From contig CM055111.1 in assembly GCA_029204225.1 (NCBI GenBank), positions 12,462,697 through 12,526,696 on the forward strand: a stretch of DNA of 64,000 bases. The letters are read 5' to 3'. This stretch comes from Diphasiastrum complanatum (taxonomy: Eukaryota > Streptophyta > Lycopodiopsida > Lycopodiales > Lycopodiaceae). Shown here piece by piece: positions 12,523 through 24,760 of this stretch. How positions within the stretch are numbered: the first letter of the stretch is position 1; each line of letters opens with the position of its first letter. A program made the translations under genes and the position numbers. The notes below the pieces were generated by a model, which was not told where the DNA came from, made no database searches, and saw nothing but the letters and a program-made list of their open reading frames with translations.

Positions 12523-13699
12523 TGTTGGATTTATTTCCTCTACTCTCCTACATCCCATTTTAATCTGCCTCCATTCATGCTGCATCTTTACTCACGTTGT
12601 CACGCAGTCTGCATATTTACATCAAATTCTCACAGGCAAAGAAAAGACCAAAGAATCGCGACACTGTGTTTTTACACATGTTTTGGTGACAAGCGAAAAA
12701 GACGACACCATCTTACAAAATGTCGAAGGTGTCCTAGAAAACAAAGGCACCCTGTAAATCAAATCCCATGGCATTTTGTCATAGTGACGCATTTTTCACA
12801 TGTTCACCAACGGTCATTTCAGCGAAGGCTGACGTCGCACCCTTTTCACGCTCACCCATGCATCTGCGCTAACAGACTTGACAATGACTGCAGCCACCCA
12901 CGATCTCCTACAGACAGCACATCCACTTTGCACTTTCTTCATTTGCACACCTATAATATTGTGTATATATACTGAATACCATTTGCATATCAAATGTTGA
13001 CGATTGAGAGATTGTTGATCAAGAGATTGAAGATCAAGTGTGTGTAAATTTAGCATCAGAAGTTTTATCAAAGATAGATGAAGTAGATGTCTTGTGCATT
13101 GATTCTTTATTGTCAGTAATATTTTTCATTCCTTTATAGACTGAATTAGCTTTGTAGAGCACGCGGTTTCGTCCACTATTGTCTTGTGCTCTACCACACT
13201 ATTGACACGTATATTTGATATACTTAATCTGATAACAGCTCTTGGTTCTACGTTCAGATCTGTGTCAATATTGCTATGCCTATTATTCATTTTGTCTGAC
13301 TTCCTAGTTGCTCAATTTGATAATCTGCTTTTAGACGACTAATATTTAGTCTTGCCTTTCGCGAATCATTCGCGACTGATTATCAGTCAAGCTCAGTCTC
13401 TCTCTTCGCGAATCATTCGCAACATATAATTTGTCTAGCTGATCACGACAAATTATGCTTCTGGTGTCCAACTACCGTTTGGCTATGTAATCAGAATGAC
13501 CGTGATTTCTATCACTAACACCATGTTCATTCTGATAGGCATAGTCATGCTTAGAGAAAGAGTCTTATAGTTCATTTCACTGCGCACGAACACTTTTCGT
13601 TCGAGTTTCGCTTCTCGTTCGTGTTCGTTCTCTTTCCGAGCTATTTTCATTTCTCACACACGATTGATTCTCTCTTTCCTCCCGTTTTCTTTCCCAACA
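12523..13699 (+). repeat. 5' LTR of element C and primer-binding site
   Basis: 1177 bp, TG to CA. Directly after it, 13700-13711 is TGGTATCAGAGC, the complement of the plant initiator-Met tRNA 3' end, which primes first-strand synthesis. The LTR includes the repeated word TTCGCGAATCATTCGC near 13368 and 13413. It should contain the element's promoter, but no clear TATA box is assigned here. Confidence 0.93.
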
Positions 13700-13854
13700 T
13701 GGTATCAGAGCAACTTTTGTAGCCTGATAAGTTTCCACAATACAAGACTCTACTAGCCGATAGAGTAATTGTTTTCTTGTTCTGAAATTTTGTACTAGAT
13801 TTTCATACTTAAGTCACTGATAGTATCTCCTATCACTTAGACTAATTCTTCCAC

Positions 13855-14331
13855 ATGGATTTCCAAGGGAAAGCCAGTCCTATCATGGAAAAGCTTGATG
13901 GAGCCAATTACCATCTGTGGAAATTTAAGATGAAAACTAAAGAATCGTATGATGTTGTTATAGGTGCAGAAGGGAAACCCGAAGCAGACGACGCAGCAAT
14001 CGCCAGATGGAGGCTTAAGGATGGAAAAGCTTTCGCGTTGATCATTCTCAACTTTACGGATACTCAGATCGGCCATGTATCTGAGGCTCAAACATCAAAA
14101 AACGTCTGGAACATCTTGAGCACACTATATGAAGTGTGCGATATAGCTTCCAAGCTACATCTCAGAGAGAAATTTTACTCCCTCAAGATGACGAATGGTG
14201 ATTCTCTACAAAATCACATTAATCAATTCAAAAACCTACTAAGGCAAATGGCCGCTGTCGGATCTATCATAGACGATCAAGACGCAGTGATGCAACTGCT
14301 TACAAGTTTGCCAGGCTCATACAACAGCTAG
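13855..14331 (+). pseudogene. Copia gag of element C, 3'-truncated
   Basis: An ATG 155 bases after the LTR opens a 158-codon frame typical of copia capsid (UBN2/gag domain). It has KLDGANYHLWKFKMK near residue 15, a WNILSTLYE stretch near 85, LREKFYSLKMTNGDSLQNHI near 105, and the closing LLTSLPGSYNS. This half is intact. At SLPGSYNS the frame meets a stop, where the chromovirus insertion begins. The nucleocapsid zinc knuckle lies across the insertions and is poorly legible near 27930. Capsid would form the virus-like particle; without its second half this copy is not functional. Confidence 0.85.
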
Positions 14332-15397
14332 GTTTTTACAAATAGAGGTGAGGAAGTCCTCCAAATCCAAGGTAGAGCCTCCAAATGTCCTCCAAGCAAC
14401 CTGCAAGCTTCAAGATGCTTCCCAACTCCAAGCTAGGATGCCTCCACCTACAAGCCTCCAAGGATCTCTCCTCCACCTATGTCCCTACTCTTTAAACACA
14501 GAGATAGATAACAAGCTGGCCTCAAGTATTCACCACCCAACCATAGCTAGATCCAAGCTCCAAGCAAGACCTATCTAGCACCCCCTTGCTAACCATAAAC
14601 AAATCACAAGCATACCACAACACTCCATAGCATACTCAAGATCCAAACCCTACTTATGACTCTACCATAAGCAAGATCCAAACCTCAAGCATACTAACCA
14701 CAAGAAAGCACTCTACACACTAGTAGCAACACTAGAGCATAAGCCAAGCAAAGAAGAGAGATCTCTCCTCCACAATGGGCGTCCTACTACCCTCATATAG
14801 ATGGCCCATGGACCCCCAAATGCACTATGGAATTCCATGCACATCCAATGAGAGAGAGAGAAGCCTAGGGGAGTTAAAGAATCTCCAAGAGCCTCCATAG
14901 GCTTATGGAATGTCAAGAGACTCCTTCCATAACCTATGGCTCTTTGAATGCCTTTCTTGTGGGAGTTGGAGACTCAATGGACACTTTAGAAGGGCGCCCT
15001 CCTACTAGGTCCCATTGCCCAAGTTGTGCAAGTATACTTTGGTCCTAGACCAATAAAGTGATATGGTTCAAGGTTGAGGCCCAAGGTTTAGAAAAATAGT
15101 CATCCAATGACTTTCTAACACCTCACTAGGTTCCATACCTCCATCCAAGGCATAGACACCTACCTGCCCTTAATGAAGGACACTATTACCTTAATCTAAG
15201 ACACCTACCCTTAATAGTAAGGGTACCCCTTATCCAAGGGTCACGTGACCCCATACCTCCAACTAAGATATAGTCACTTGTCTGTCCTTATCCAAGGGCA
15301 CATACCCTTAATCCTAAGGGTACCTTGCCATATAGCCCCCAACACTAAATGGACTATTAGGGGTCTGAAGTACTGCTAGTTACATAGGTATGTAACA
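14332..15397 (-). mobile_element. 3' LTR of minus-strand chromovirus G1
   Basis: The minus-strand LTR begins TGTTACATACC at 15397, just after the purine tract AGGGAGAAGGAA that follows the chromodomain frame. The region has no coding frame and carries repeated CCCTTAATNNTAAGGGTACC-type words near 15190-15330. The outer (left) edge is taken as the end of the element C gag at 14331. It is not confirmed by a terminal TG..CA or a target duplication. Confidence 0.65.
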
Positions 15398-15413
15398 TTC
15401 CTTCTCCCTAAAC

Positions 15414-17411
15414 TTAAATTTTTCCTTGTAGGAAAAAATTTGGAAAATTCTTTTGGAGATCAGCCTCCTTTTCCCAGGTATCCTCCTCTTCTGATTTGCC
15501 CCTCCACCTGACTAAAAATTTTTGAAGCACTCTACTCCATAGAGTTCTCTGTCGACTATTAACAATCGCCTCGGGTTCAGGTGGTCCACTCACGGACTCA
15601 TCACGAAGAAGTTCCACTAGATCTTCCACAGGGACCAAGGTCTCCCCAACCCCCAACGAGGGTTTCAACTTACTAACGTTGAAAACATGATGAATTCCAA
15701 CGTTAGATGGAAGTTCTAGTTTGTATGCGACCTTGTTTATCACTTAGATAACCTTAAAAGGACCGCAATACCTAGGTGCCAACTTTGCACACTTAATAGT
15801 TTTCAAGCCCCTAGAGTGACTAGGGACTCTTAAAAAGACCCAGTCGTTGACCATGAATACCTTGTGCTTCCAAGATAGATCAGCATAGTGCCTTGCCCTG
15901 TCCTGGGCACTTCTTATGCTATCTTTAGCCAGCTGTAACATTTCTTGCATATCCGCAAGGAAATCAGCTGCGGCTTGCACTCGTAGGTTTTTCAGGACAA
16001 CACTAATTGGTGATCGAGGTTGAAAACCATACATAAGCATGAAAGGGCTGAATCCGGTCGCTGAATGTTTTGCACTGTTATATGCAAATTCCACCAGCGG
16101 AAGGTACTGTTCCCAATCAGGCTGTCGATGGCCCACATATGCTTGAAGCATATCCTCCATCGTCTGATTGGTCCTTTCCGTTTGACCGTCTGATTCTGGA
16201 TGATCTGTAGAACTTAAACTTAAAGTTGTTTCCAACTTTTCAAATACTGCTTGCCAAAAATTCCTAGTGAATTTTGGGTCACGGTCATTGACAATATCGC
16301 AAGGCAGCCCGTATAGTCGAAAAAGCTTCTCAACAAACAGATGAGCTAATTCTGAAGCTTTAACAATAGTTTTCGTTGGGATAAATTGAGCAAACTTCGT
16401 AAGTCTATCAACAATGACCCAAACCGAATCGTGGCCCTTCCCTGTACGTGGAAGCCCGACCACAAAATCCATAGATATACTTTTCCACTTTCCGGTAGGA
16501 ATATCTAAAGGATGTAATAGGCCACTAGCTTTTAGCCTCTCTGCTTTATTTAACTGGCACTTAGTACATTTAAGTACATAGGCCTCTACCTGACTTTTCA
16601 TCTTAGGCCACCAAAATTGCCTTCGAACTAAGTCAAATGTTCTTTGTATACCCGGATGTCCTGCACATGGACTATCATGACACTCATGCAAGATTTGGGA
16701 CCTACAGTGTCATTCTTCGGTACACACACCTTTCCTTTACGAAACAAAATCCTATTTCGAATTAGGAAATCCGTTTCAGTCTTTCCCTGATTCAAGGAAT
16801 CTTGCAACCCTGAATCGACCCCCAAAAATACTTTTTGCCAATACTATCCAAAAAAAGGATCGGACTCATATAGTCCTTGAAGAGACTGAAACAACTCCGG
16901 TTTCATAACAGTAAAGCACAACTGATTAATAACCGGTAACCAATCAAAGCATCCGCTAGAGTATTTTGACTTCCTTTACAATAACGTATAGAAAAGTCAA
17001 AGATTTGCATCAGCTCAGCCCATCTAGCTTGCCTCCCCTTTAAATCTGTAGCATCACAGAAATATCGAAGAGTCTGATGATCCGTCAAATTTCAAATCTG
17101 GCTCCATACAAATAATGTTGCCAAATTTTCAAGGAATGAACAACTGCAAACAGTTCCTTCTCATAGGTACAATAACTAGACTGAGCAGGATTGAGTTTCT
17201 TGCTTTCATAAGCCACAGGATGTCCATCATGCATCAAAACAACTCCAATAGCATAATCACTGGGATCGGTCCTAACCACAAAAGCTTTATTAGGATCGCC
17301 AATGATTAGTATTGGTGCCAAAGTGACACTTTTCTTAAGCAACTCAAAACAATTATTCATATCCTCCATCCATTGATGATCCGTCAAAACTTCAAATATG
17401 GCTCCATACAA
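15414..17411 (-). pseudogene. Chromovirus (Ty3/gypsy) RNase H-integrase-chromodomain
   Basis: Read from 17411 down. RNase H comes first (FVVRTDPSDYAIGVVL, YESKKLNPAQSSYCTYEKELFAVVHSLKIWQHYLYG, MTDHQTLRYF, GSQNTLADAL). The integrase zinc domain is at about 16691 (ECHDSPCAGHPG then CTKCQ). The core is MDFVVGLPRTGKGHDS (first Asp), NDRDPKF (second Asp) and DGQTERTNQTME (Glu), with a C-terminal SPRYCGP-like segment. The frame 15743-15414 ends in a chromodomain (FLVRWRGKSEEEDTWE), which steers chromoviruses to heterochromatin. The integrase frame of 315 codons is nearly clean, but there are stops at 16691, 17085 and 15744, and RT, protease and gag are absent. It inserted into element C gag. Confidence 0.92.
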
Positions 17412-17512
17412 ATAATGTCACCAAATTTTCAAGGAATGAACAATTGCAAACAGTTCCTTCTCATAGGTATAATACCTAGACTGAGTAGGATTGAGTTTCT
17501 TGCTTTGAAGCC
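17380..17512. repeat. Partial duplication of the chromovirus RNase H
   Basis: About 133 bp closely repeats 17078-17210 (shared GATCCGTCAAA, GGCTCCATACAAATAATGT, GGAATGAACAA and GACTGAG-AGGATTGAG). Both encode YCTYEKELFAVVHSLKIW-like sequence on the minus strand. The copy forms the seam between the chromovirus and copia element A2. Confidence 0.9.
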
Positions 17513-18776
17513 CTTTGAGACCAACCTCTTGATCTTCCTCTTGACCATCAAAGTCATTTAACAAACTTTGTTTTCCAGATCCATTACTTGATTTTCCAGT
17601 ATGAGAACCATGAGAACCAGTATCAACTTGCATAGCATCATCTACACAAGAAAATTCTCCAAAACATGTAAGTAAAGCAAAATGAGTCGCTTCCACTTGC
17701 TTACCTTTCTCTTGATCATCAAAGATATCAAAGATATGAATATCTTCAGACCTGAACCTCTGGAAATACTCCCTCTCAAACATATGATCAAGATCCAACA
17801 AGATCTCATCAATGCTTGATCTCGAACTTCCATAAAGGTTAATGAAAACAATGTCACCAATGTCACCATCATAAATCAAAAGATAGATTCCAAACTTTCC
17901 ATCCAACATGAAGTAGATTAGGTGAATATGAGTATCAAATTTAATAAATCCAGCCTTCTTGAGTCCATAAAAAACCTCAATAAGCTCACCAATGAGATCT
18001 CCCTTGCCTTGAAGAAATTGCCTCTCGATTTGCTCCATGTAGTCTTCTCCAACCAACCTTTTGCCATCTCGATCATGAGTGACCAATTAACAATCATAGA
18101 ATCCTTTGAGTTGATGAAGAGATGTGAGATCCATGCCTTGTATCTTCCCAAGAACCAATCTTCCATTGCTCTTTCCTTCATAAGCCTCCCTCTTAATGAT
18201 TGCATCATAAGAAGGAGAAACCTCAAAAACATTAGAAGCCATGAAAAAAATGATTAGTACCTTCAACATAAGGATGATTGAAGTACTCTCTTTTTTCAAG
18301 CAAGAACTTCTACTCAATGTTTTAGGTAATGACTCATATGATAATGATTCTTCCTCGCTATCATTCACAATGACATTATTCAAAGTACATCCTACTTTGA
18401 ACTCTTCACATACTTCTCTTCTTCTTGACTTGTGACTATCTCCCTCACCAAGTCTCTTGATAGAACCATTTAATCTACTCTCTTTATGAAGACATATGAC
18501 TCCACTTGCTGGAAAAATGACTTTCTTGGAATCATAACAAAAGAATGTAGAAGAACCACCTCCTTCATGCATGCACCTAGCAACATCTTTTGACATATGA
18601 TCAAAGAAATCATTAACAACAATCTTTTCCAAGGAAGAACCTTCACCTCCATTGATGAAGTTAGCTCTTTCCTTACCTTTTGCATGCTTGCACTTGCCAT
18701 GAAGAACCATTGAAACACCATCATTATCCTCAAGACTAGCCAAGTTAGCACAAAGATGAACATCTCCAAGAAGCAT
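17513..18776 (-). CDS. Unfamiliar ORF pair inside copia element A2
   Basis: Two frames in series: 18776-18087 (229 codons) and 18086-17418 (222 codons). They are in the same register and separated by a single stop, so together they give about 450 codons with one interruption. They follow the copia integrase zinc-region words KLPYARSRSRS but are not integrase or RT. Visible features are CKHAKGKERANF, a Ser/acid-rich NDSEEESLSYE, KREAYEGKSNGRLVLGK, and THDRDGKRLVGEDYMEQIE, then a hydrophobic patch (FGIYLLIYDGDIGDIVFINLYG). The end (AMQVDTGSHG.., QSLLNDFDGQEEDQ) is shared with element A1 at 5044-5334. Not recognised. It could be a captured host gene or a lineage-specific pol insert. Confidence 0.5.
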
Positions 18777-19786
18777 ATTAGATCTTGACCTAGATCTAGC
18801 ATAAGGAAGCTTGTTAGACTTTGCATAAGATCCACCAATCCTATTAATGCTATAAGGGAACTAGCTCCACTATCAATCCACCATGAATCTTTGTCACCTT
18901 CAATTGATATTGGACTTGAAGAACACATCAAAAGAGAATCACCACCACCTAGATCCTCATCATTAGTAGTAAAGTTAATTTGCTTGCTACCTTCATCTCT
19001 TTGCTTCTTCAAACATTTATTTGCAAAATGTCATTTGATTCTACAATAAAAGCATTTCAACTTAGACTTATCTTTCTTTTTGCCAGAAGAAAAAGTCTCA
19101 CCTTGATCTTGCCCTTTAGACCACTTGCCTTTGCCTTTGCCCTTGAACTTGCCTTTGATGAACATAGCATCCTCTTCATAATGAGATGTCGATGTAGATC
19201 CACCTCCTCTTGATTGAAGCCTATACTCCTCATTCACCAAGATCTCTTCCAAATCCACAATACTTGGCAAAGTCTTTTGAATAGCAAAACTTTGAACAAG
19301 ATTAGCATGATCATCCAACAAGCCATTAAGTATAACTTGAACAAGTTCTACCTCCTTAATGCTTTCATCAATACATGCTAACTCATCATTGAATGCTTTA
19401 ACCCTCAAAACAAAAGCATGAGTACTCTCTTCCTTCTTTTGCAAACTTTGAAATATTTGCCTCCTAAGAGTAAGCACTCTTGATGTAGACTTAGATTCCT
19501 AAAGCTTCTTCAAAGCTTCCCAAGCCTCCAAAGATGATGTGCACTTACCAACTTCCTTGAGAAGTTCATTGGTAACATTCATCTTGATCATGTGTAGAGC
19601 TTTATTTGCTCTCTTGTCATACCTCACTTGATCTTGTTGAGTTGTTGGTCTCTCCTCCAAACCTACAACAATCTCCATCAACTCATTTATCTCCAATAAG
19701 GACTCCATCCTCACCGTCCAAGTAGAATAGTTTATTGAGGTAAGCCTATCATTGCTCTCCAACATAAAGCCTCCACTTGTAGCCAT
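18777..19786 (-). pseudogene. Copia element A2 gag and protease
   Basis: Gag starts at 19786 (MATSGGFMLESNDRL) and has WTVRMESLLE, ALHMIKMNVTNELLKEVG and SLEAWEALKKL, then a stop. It resumes at 19477 with LTLRRQIFQSLQ and NGLLDDHANLVQSF. The nucleocapsid knuckle is only half legible (CFYCRIK at 19031). The protease catalytic motif is WWIDSGASS near 18880. The same proteins recur in the plus-strand copy at 26479, which defines the LTR-A family. The chain is broken by at least one stop and one frameshift, and after the first integrase residues it passes into the unfamiliar ORF. Confidence 0.88.
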
Positions 19787-20606
19787 GTTGAAGTGACCTG
19801 ATATTCTCTTTCAACCTGTTCCAACGCAGAAAACACTCTCTTGAATGTCAACAAATGAACTCAAGAAGAAATCACAAAGATATGGAACCTCTCAAATCTC
19901 TTCTAGCACTTCTAACTAGAAAATCAACACATAGAATAGTGAAATCTTGATCAACCTATGATCTATCCTCAATCTAATGATTCTTGCCACTTCCTAAGAT
20001 TGAAACACACTGAACTTCAGTAACCTCACAAACTAGAGATCCAATCAAAATTAGGGTTTTGACAAAATCACAAAAAATTGAATATCTAAAATTCTACATG
20101 CAATTTCTAGAAACTTGATATATCTTCTTGTAGACTCGAATGAGACCTTCATAATGCACCAAATATCATCCAAACTCAGTAAGCCAAGTGTGAAATTGGA
20201 ATTGATCAAGTATATAACCCTATATTGAGTTTTGACCTACAAAAGATCAATTCTACACATGCAAAAATGCTGATTTTTGAGTAGAGATCAATCTAGCATG
20301 CTCTACCATTGGTAACTCCTCCAAATCCTTGCTAAAGATGACTGATCCTTTCATAACCTGAAACACAAGAGCTTTGATACCATGTGAATGATTTCAGATC
20401 ATTCAAGATCCAATCCATGTCCCTGATATTTGGTTACAAAAAGGAACAAACCAACAATCCTGCCAATGTAGAAAAATCAGCATCTACATACAAAATGAGA
20501 TGCAAACTCTAAGAGATATTGATCAAACATGAACCAAAACATAAAAATGCTTGATGTCCATACAATTATAGTACTCTATTGTATTTCACACGTGTGGAAC
20601 CTAAAA
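19787..20606 (-). mobile_element. Copia A2 leader, primer site and truncated 5' LTR
   Basis: 19787-20370 is the untranslated leader and matches the leader of the copy at 25901-26478 in reverse. 20371-20382 is the primer-binding site in reverse (GCTTTGATACCA). The LTR-A inner end starts at 20383 (TGTGAATGATTTCAG). Only about 220 bp of LTR remains; it stops inside the CACACGTGTGG motif, where a plus-strand gypsy fragment begins. Confidence 0.85.
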
Positions 20607-21640
20607 TAGCAATAAAGGTTACGGACATATCCACTAATGAGGATGGCATTCTTATTGGGGGAGAACATGAGTTATCTGATGACCAGCTAATTCACTTGCT
20701 GGATCTTGAGCATTTAGGAAAGCGTCGTATACCAAAAGAGATTAAGCTTCCATCACCATTGGCTTGTGTGCAAACATCCACAACCAGTCAACACTCGTGT
20801 ATACCGACCCAAACTAAAAGTCTATCAATGGGATGTACACAATGATAAAATCTTGAACACCATTGACGATGACTTAGTTCGTGAAAACACACAAAAACAC
20901 CCATGCATGCCTACCATTACCAATCCACAAATATCATGCATGCTAACAAACAAATCAAGGGTTGACGTACAATTGACTAATAAGCAATTCCAAATGTGTA
21001 AAAAGCTGAAACAACCAATCAAACCTTTGATTCAAAATCCAAAAAATCCTAGTCAGGCTTCATCATCTACAAGTACATCTGTAGAGGATATTCCTAAGAT
21101 CTCACACGAGGTAGTTGATGATCCACTTTATGATGTTCTCTATAATTTTAAGGATTACACCACTGATGATGTCATCATGAGTATGGTTAAGCCAAAATGG
21201 GAGCCTCAACCACCATCAACTTCTTTTGAAGGACTTGCAAAGACCATACCTCTTAATCTGAAGGATGATGATAAAGACATTGACTGTATCGTACATGTAG
21301 GAGCTCACCTCAATCCTACCCAATTATAGGATTTGGAGAAGTTATTGCGCAAATACAGAGATGTGTTTGCGTGGAATTATAAAGAAATGAAAGAGGTTCC
21401 TTCTGACATTGTCGTCCATACAATCCCATTGTAGGATGGTGCCATACCTGTCCGAACAAAATCTTATTGCACCAATCCCACATATCGCGAGAAGATACGA
21501 GAAGATATTCAGAAGCTTCTCGATGGTGATTTTATTTATGAAATCGAGCATACCACTTGGGTATCACCAATTGTGGTGGCTGCTGAAATTTGTCACTTCT
21601 CACTTGACATTGCTTACTGTAAATAATGATTAAACATTAG
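20607..21640 (+). pseudogene. Gypsy fragment: protease-RT linker and RT start
   Basis: The frame 20579-20845 and the overlapping frame 20766-21329 form the linker between protease and RT (GEHELSDDQLIHLLDLEHLG, later SMVKPKWEPQPPSTSFEGLA). After the stop at 21329 the RT entry is legible: LRKYRDVFAWNYKEMKEVP, HTIPL, DGAIPVRTKSY, NPTYREKIREDIQKLL, WVSPIVV. The same RT entry occurs in the minus-strand gypsy at about 35300-35513, so they are related. The catalytic RT core is missing. Frameshift at about 20830 and stops near 21329 and 21434. Confidence 0.85.
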
Positions 21641-22313
21641 AACAATGTTGATGATCTAATTTCACACGTCTGGAGCCTGTTCCCACGTGTGAAAAGAAGT
21701 ACTTTTCATACTTGTATATATCTAAATTGATTTTGTATGAATCTAGTTAGTGTGAACATGATATGACTAGTTTTTAGTCAAGTTGACTAGTCACCTAGAA
21801 ATTAGCTTTTTCTTGCATGTGCATGAGTAAATGCTCCCACATGGCAAGTGGATGTTCACACGTGTGTATAGAGTTCTAGTCTAAATATCCATATAAAGTC
21901 TAGATCAAAAACTTCCTAAAATTGTTGAATCAGGAGAAATTCATTCCTCACTTGAAACATTAGGTAGAGGATATGGCTCTAATCTACCCACTAGACCATT
22001 TTTATCAAGAATATAGGTGTGATCATAAAAAAACTCCTGACTCTAAAAGAGATTTTGGAGAACGACCTTTATATTGTAAAATTCCAATATCAGAATGTAT
22101 GACATCAATTATTCCTACAATTTATTGAACTGGTTGCCATTCAACGAAATTTGATGGATACAAATCTGCAAAACCAACAAAAATGTCGCATGAAAAATTT
22201 GATATAAAGAAAATGATAATACTAAATAGATTTAATCAGAATATACACATACTAATCGTATAATTACAATTGCATTTTCTTCTATCATTTGGAATCAAAT
22301 CTTGAATGTCGAG
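21641..22313. other. Unassigned stretch between insertions
   Basis: No gene seen. It has several short inverted words (GACTAGTTTTTAGTC, GTTGACTAGTCAC, CACACGTGTG) resembling LTR-A segments, so part may be badly decayed LTR. 22010-22300 is AT-rich without coding signal. Confidence 0.4.
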
Positions 22314-22950
22314 TGTGAAAGATTCAACTAGTTTGAACATTTATGCTATATTTTTCATATTTGGCATATTGAGGCCAACTTTGTTTTTAGACTTAGGGAA
22401 ATGACAAAGTTAATTAGTCTAAATGTCATTTGAATAAACACTTTTTGAAAGTGTGGGAAAGTTAGAATGCGAGTTTGAGTGAATTCAAATTTTAAAGTTG
22501 GGTACTTTGAATCTAGACCCAAAAATAGTAGGGATAGCATTTTGGAGGGAAATCCAAGTGGCCAAATAGGTTTTGGACCTATTATAAAAGGAGAAAACTC
22601 ATGGAAAGACACATCTTCTCTCTTCTCTATCTCATTTCATGCTGATACATGGTTCTCCTGGGTTCTACTATCCATCGGTGCACTATCTTGGTGATTGCTT
22701 GCAATTCTATGTGTAGAAAGATCAATATTTGCTTTTTTTGGATCCAGACGTGTGAAATACAGTACCTTGCCGGTTTTGTATGGACATCAAAGTACAGAAT
22801 CATTTTATTCAATTTTGATCAAGTTCTATTGGTGTTTGCATCTTAATTTGTGTGTAGATGCTGATTTTTCTACGTTGGTGAGATTGGTAGAGTATTTCCC
22901 TTTGTAACCCAAGATCATTAAAGTGGATTGGATCATCTAAAATCCACACA
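22314..22950 (+). mobile_element. LTR-A copy, plus orientation (solo or truncated)
   Basis: Starts TGTGAAAGATTCAACTAG and follows the family through ACACTTTTTGAAAGTGTGGG, CCAAGTGGCCAAATAGG, a TATAAAAGG box near 22580, and TAGATGCTGATTTTTCTAC. It ends near ATCCACACA at about 22946-22950. No primer-binding site or gag follows, so it is a solo LTR or an orphaned end. The right edge is approximate. Confidence 0.8.
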
Positions 22951-23649
22951 CATTGAGCTCTTTGTGAAGATAAGCATGCTGAACTAAAACTTCCGTGATA
23001 GATTGACCTGCAACTGATACTTTGAAATCCATTATCCTACATGTTATTCGATCCTTTTCTTTTTCAAAAAGAGCCTTTTGAGGAAGGATACATTAAGATC
23101 CATTGATATTTATGATATATTCTTGGTATCCATTGATCTTCTGCATTTTTTTTATTGCAAATATTGATTGCATCAATGGTTCCTCTTGGTCTTCGATTAT
23201 GTGTAGCCATTAGTCCAAAATATGTTTACGCAAGTTGAGAAGGGAGAGAATGAAGAGAATGAGAGTCTACCTATGAATGACAATCCAAAATATGTCTATG
23301 GAAGCTAAGAACAGAGAGAATGGAGAGAATGAGAGGTATAAATAAGAAAGATAAGTTCCTAAACTACAAGGATTAGTTAATTATAGTTTATGACTATTGA
23401 TGTCAAACCAACCTCGAGTGTAAAAATACAGGCAGCAAAAGAGTATTTAGGTAGTTTTTGTTTTCGATTCACAATCGTTTGTTCTACTTGGTGGGAATTT
23501 TTAAAATCACAAAAATTTGGCTGGGAAAGGCAAAAACAATTTTCGTCTGTCAACCACTATCACAATTCATCACAGATGGACACCATTGATTGGGACACAT
23601 AAGCTTTGAAAGCGTGCGAAGTAAAAAAAAACATCATGACAAAGGGCCC
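22951..23649. other. Unassigned sequence with a short tandem duplication
   Basis: No recognisable gene. 23216-23330 holds two imperfect copies of about 60 bp (CCAAAATATGTTTACG and CCAAAATATGTCTATG, each followed by GAGAGAATG runs). The remainder is AT-rich. Confidence 0.45.
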
Positions 23650-24430
23650 ATTTGAGTTCTGAAATCCCCTAATGTAAGAGATCCTATTATTGAAGGATAA
23701 GGATACTCACGCATCTGCTCTCTCTCTTTGATTGTTTGGGGACACTGGTCATTTGGCATCTTGAAGTCTTGGATCCCTTGGTGAGAGAGCTAATTTGCAA
23801 TTCATCAGATTATATCTAATTAAGACATTGTGAATGTATTTTTGCTGGGAAATATAAATCAACTTTTATTTTCTGTCTCTTTGGATTTGAATACCTAGAC
23901 AGTAATGAGGTTTGCCTAGATCGTTCATGTCGAATTCGAAAGATAGCATTGTCTTAGATTCCTTTATCATATTGATATTGTTGTTGAAAAACAATGTGTC
24001 ATCCACATACAAAGTGATAATGATAAAGAAATGTTGCACCAACTTGAAGCTGACATTTGAATTTGAAGAGCTTGGTGTAGCCGTGATCAATAAGAAAATT
24101 GTTGATCCTCTGAAACCATGCTTGGGCATATTGCCTCAAGCCATAAAATGTGTTATGAAATTTTCACACATGATTGTGTTTACCTTTGATATTGTAACCT
24201 TTAGGTTGCACCATGTAAATGTCCTCTTCAATAACTCCATTAAGATATGTTGTCTGTACATCCATTTGATATATTTTCAAATCTACTACAGTAGCAATGA
24301 CAATAGAAGTCTGATAGAAGAATGTTTAACTACTAGAGTGAAGGTCTCAATGTACTCGACGTTCTGTACATGAGAGAATCCTCTGGCTATGTGAATTCGA
24401 TGTGGAGGCTCTGTCCTAGAATCTTAAAGG
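23650..24430 (-). pseudogene. Copia RT fragment
   Basis: The clearest frame is 24129-23866. It includes the RT catalytic box YVDDTLFFNNN and the following DLGKPHYCLGIQIQ. Upstream pieces in other frames give VKHSSIRLLLSLL and QHILMELLKR, and downstream pieces give REQMREYPYPSIIGSL. The last motif closely matches element C pol (EQMREYPYRSILGSL at about 32790), so this is a relic of a related family in the opposite orientation. Several frameshifts; no LTR attached. Confidence 0.85.
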
Positions 24431-24760
24431 CCAATAGACGTATTGATTTATCATTCACATAAAGCAAGTCTTGAATCTTAAATGAAATCAAATTCGCCTT
24501 TAAAACTCAAAAACAATGGATCACATATATTCATTCACATACAGCGGAAGCATTGAGGGGTCAAGATGGGGAACCCCCCCCCCCCTGAAGGATATTTCTT
24601 TTCATTATGAAAAACCAATTGGCCTATGCCAATTACATATACAATGGATTCCAATAGGGGTTTCAAAATAAGAACATCAACTTACTTCCTTTCAATGGTC
24701 TTAATTCCATATCTAGCTTATTAGAAGCATAGAAATTTCTTCATAAATATTGATTTTTTC
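24431..24760. other. Unassigned, with a C12 tract
   Basis: No gene seen. A run of 12 C lies at 24574-24585. The following minisatellite starts at 24761. Confidence 0.4.
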
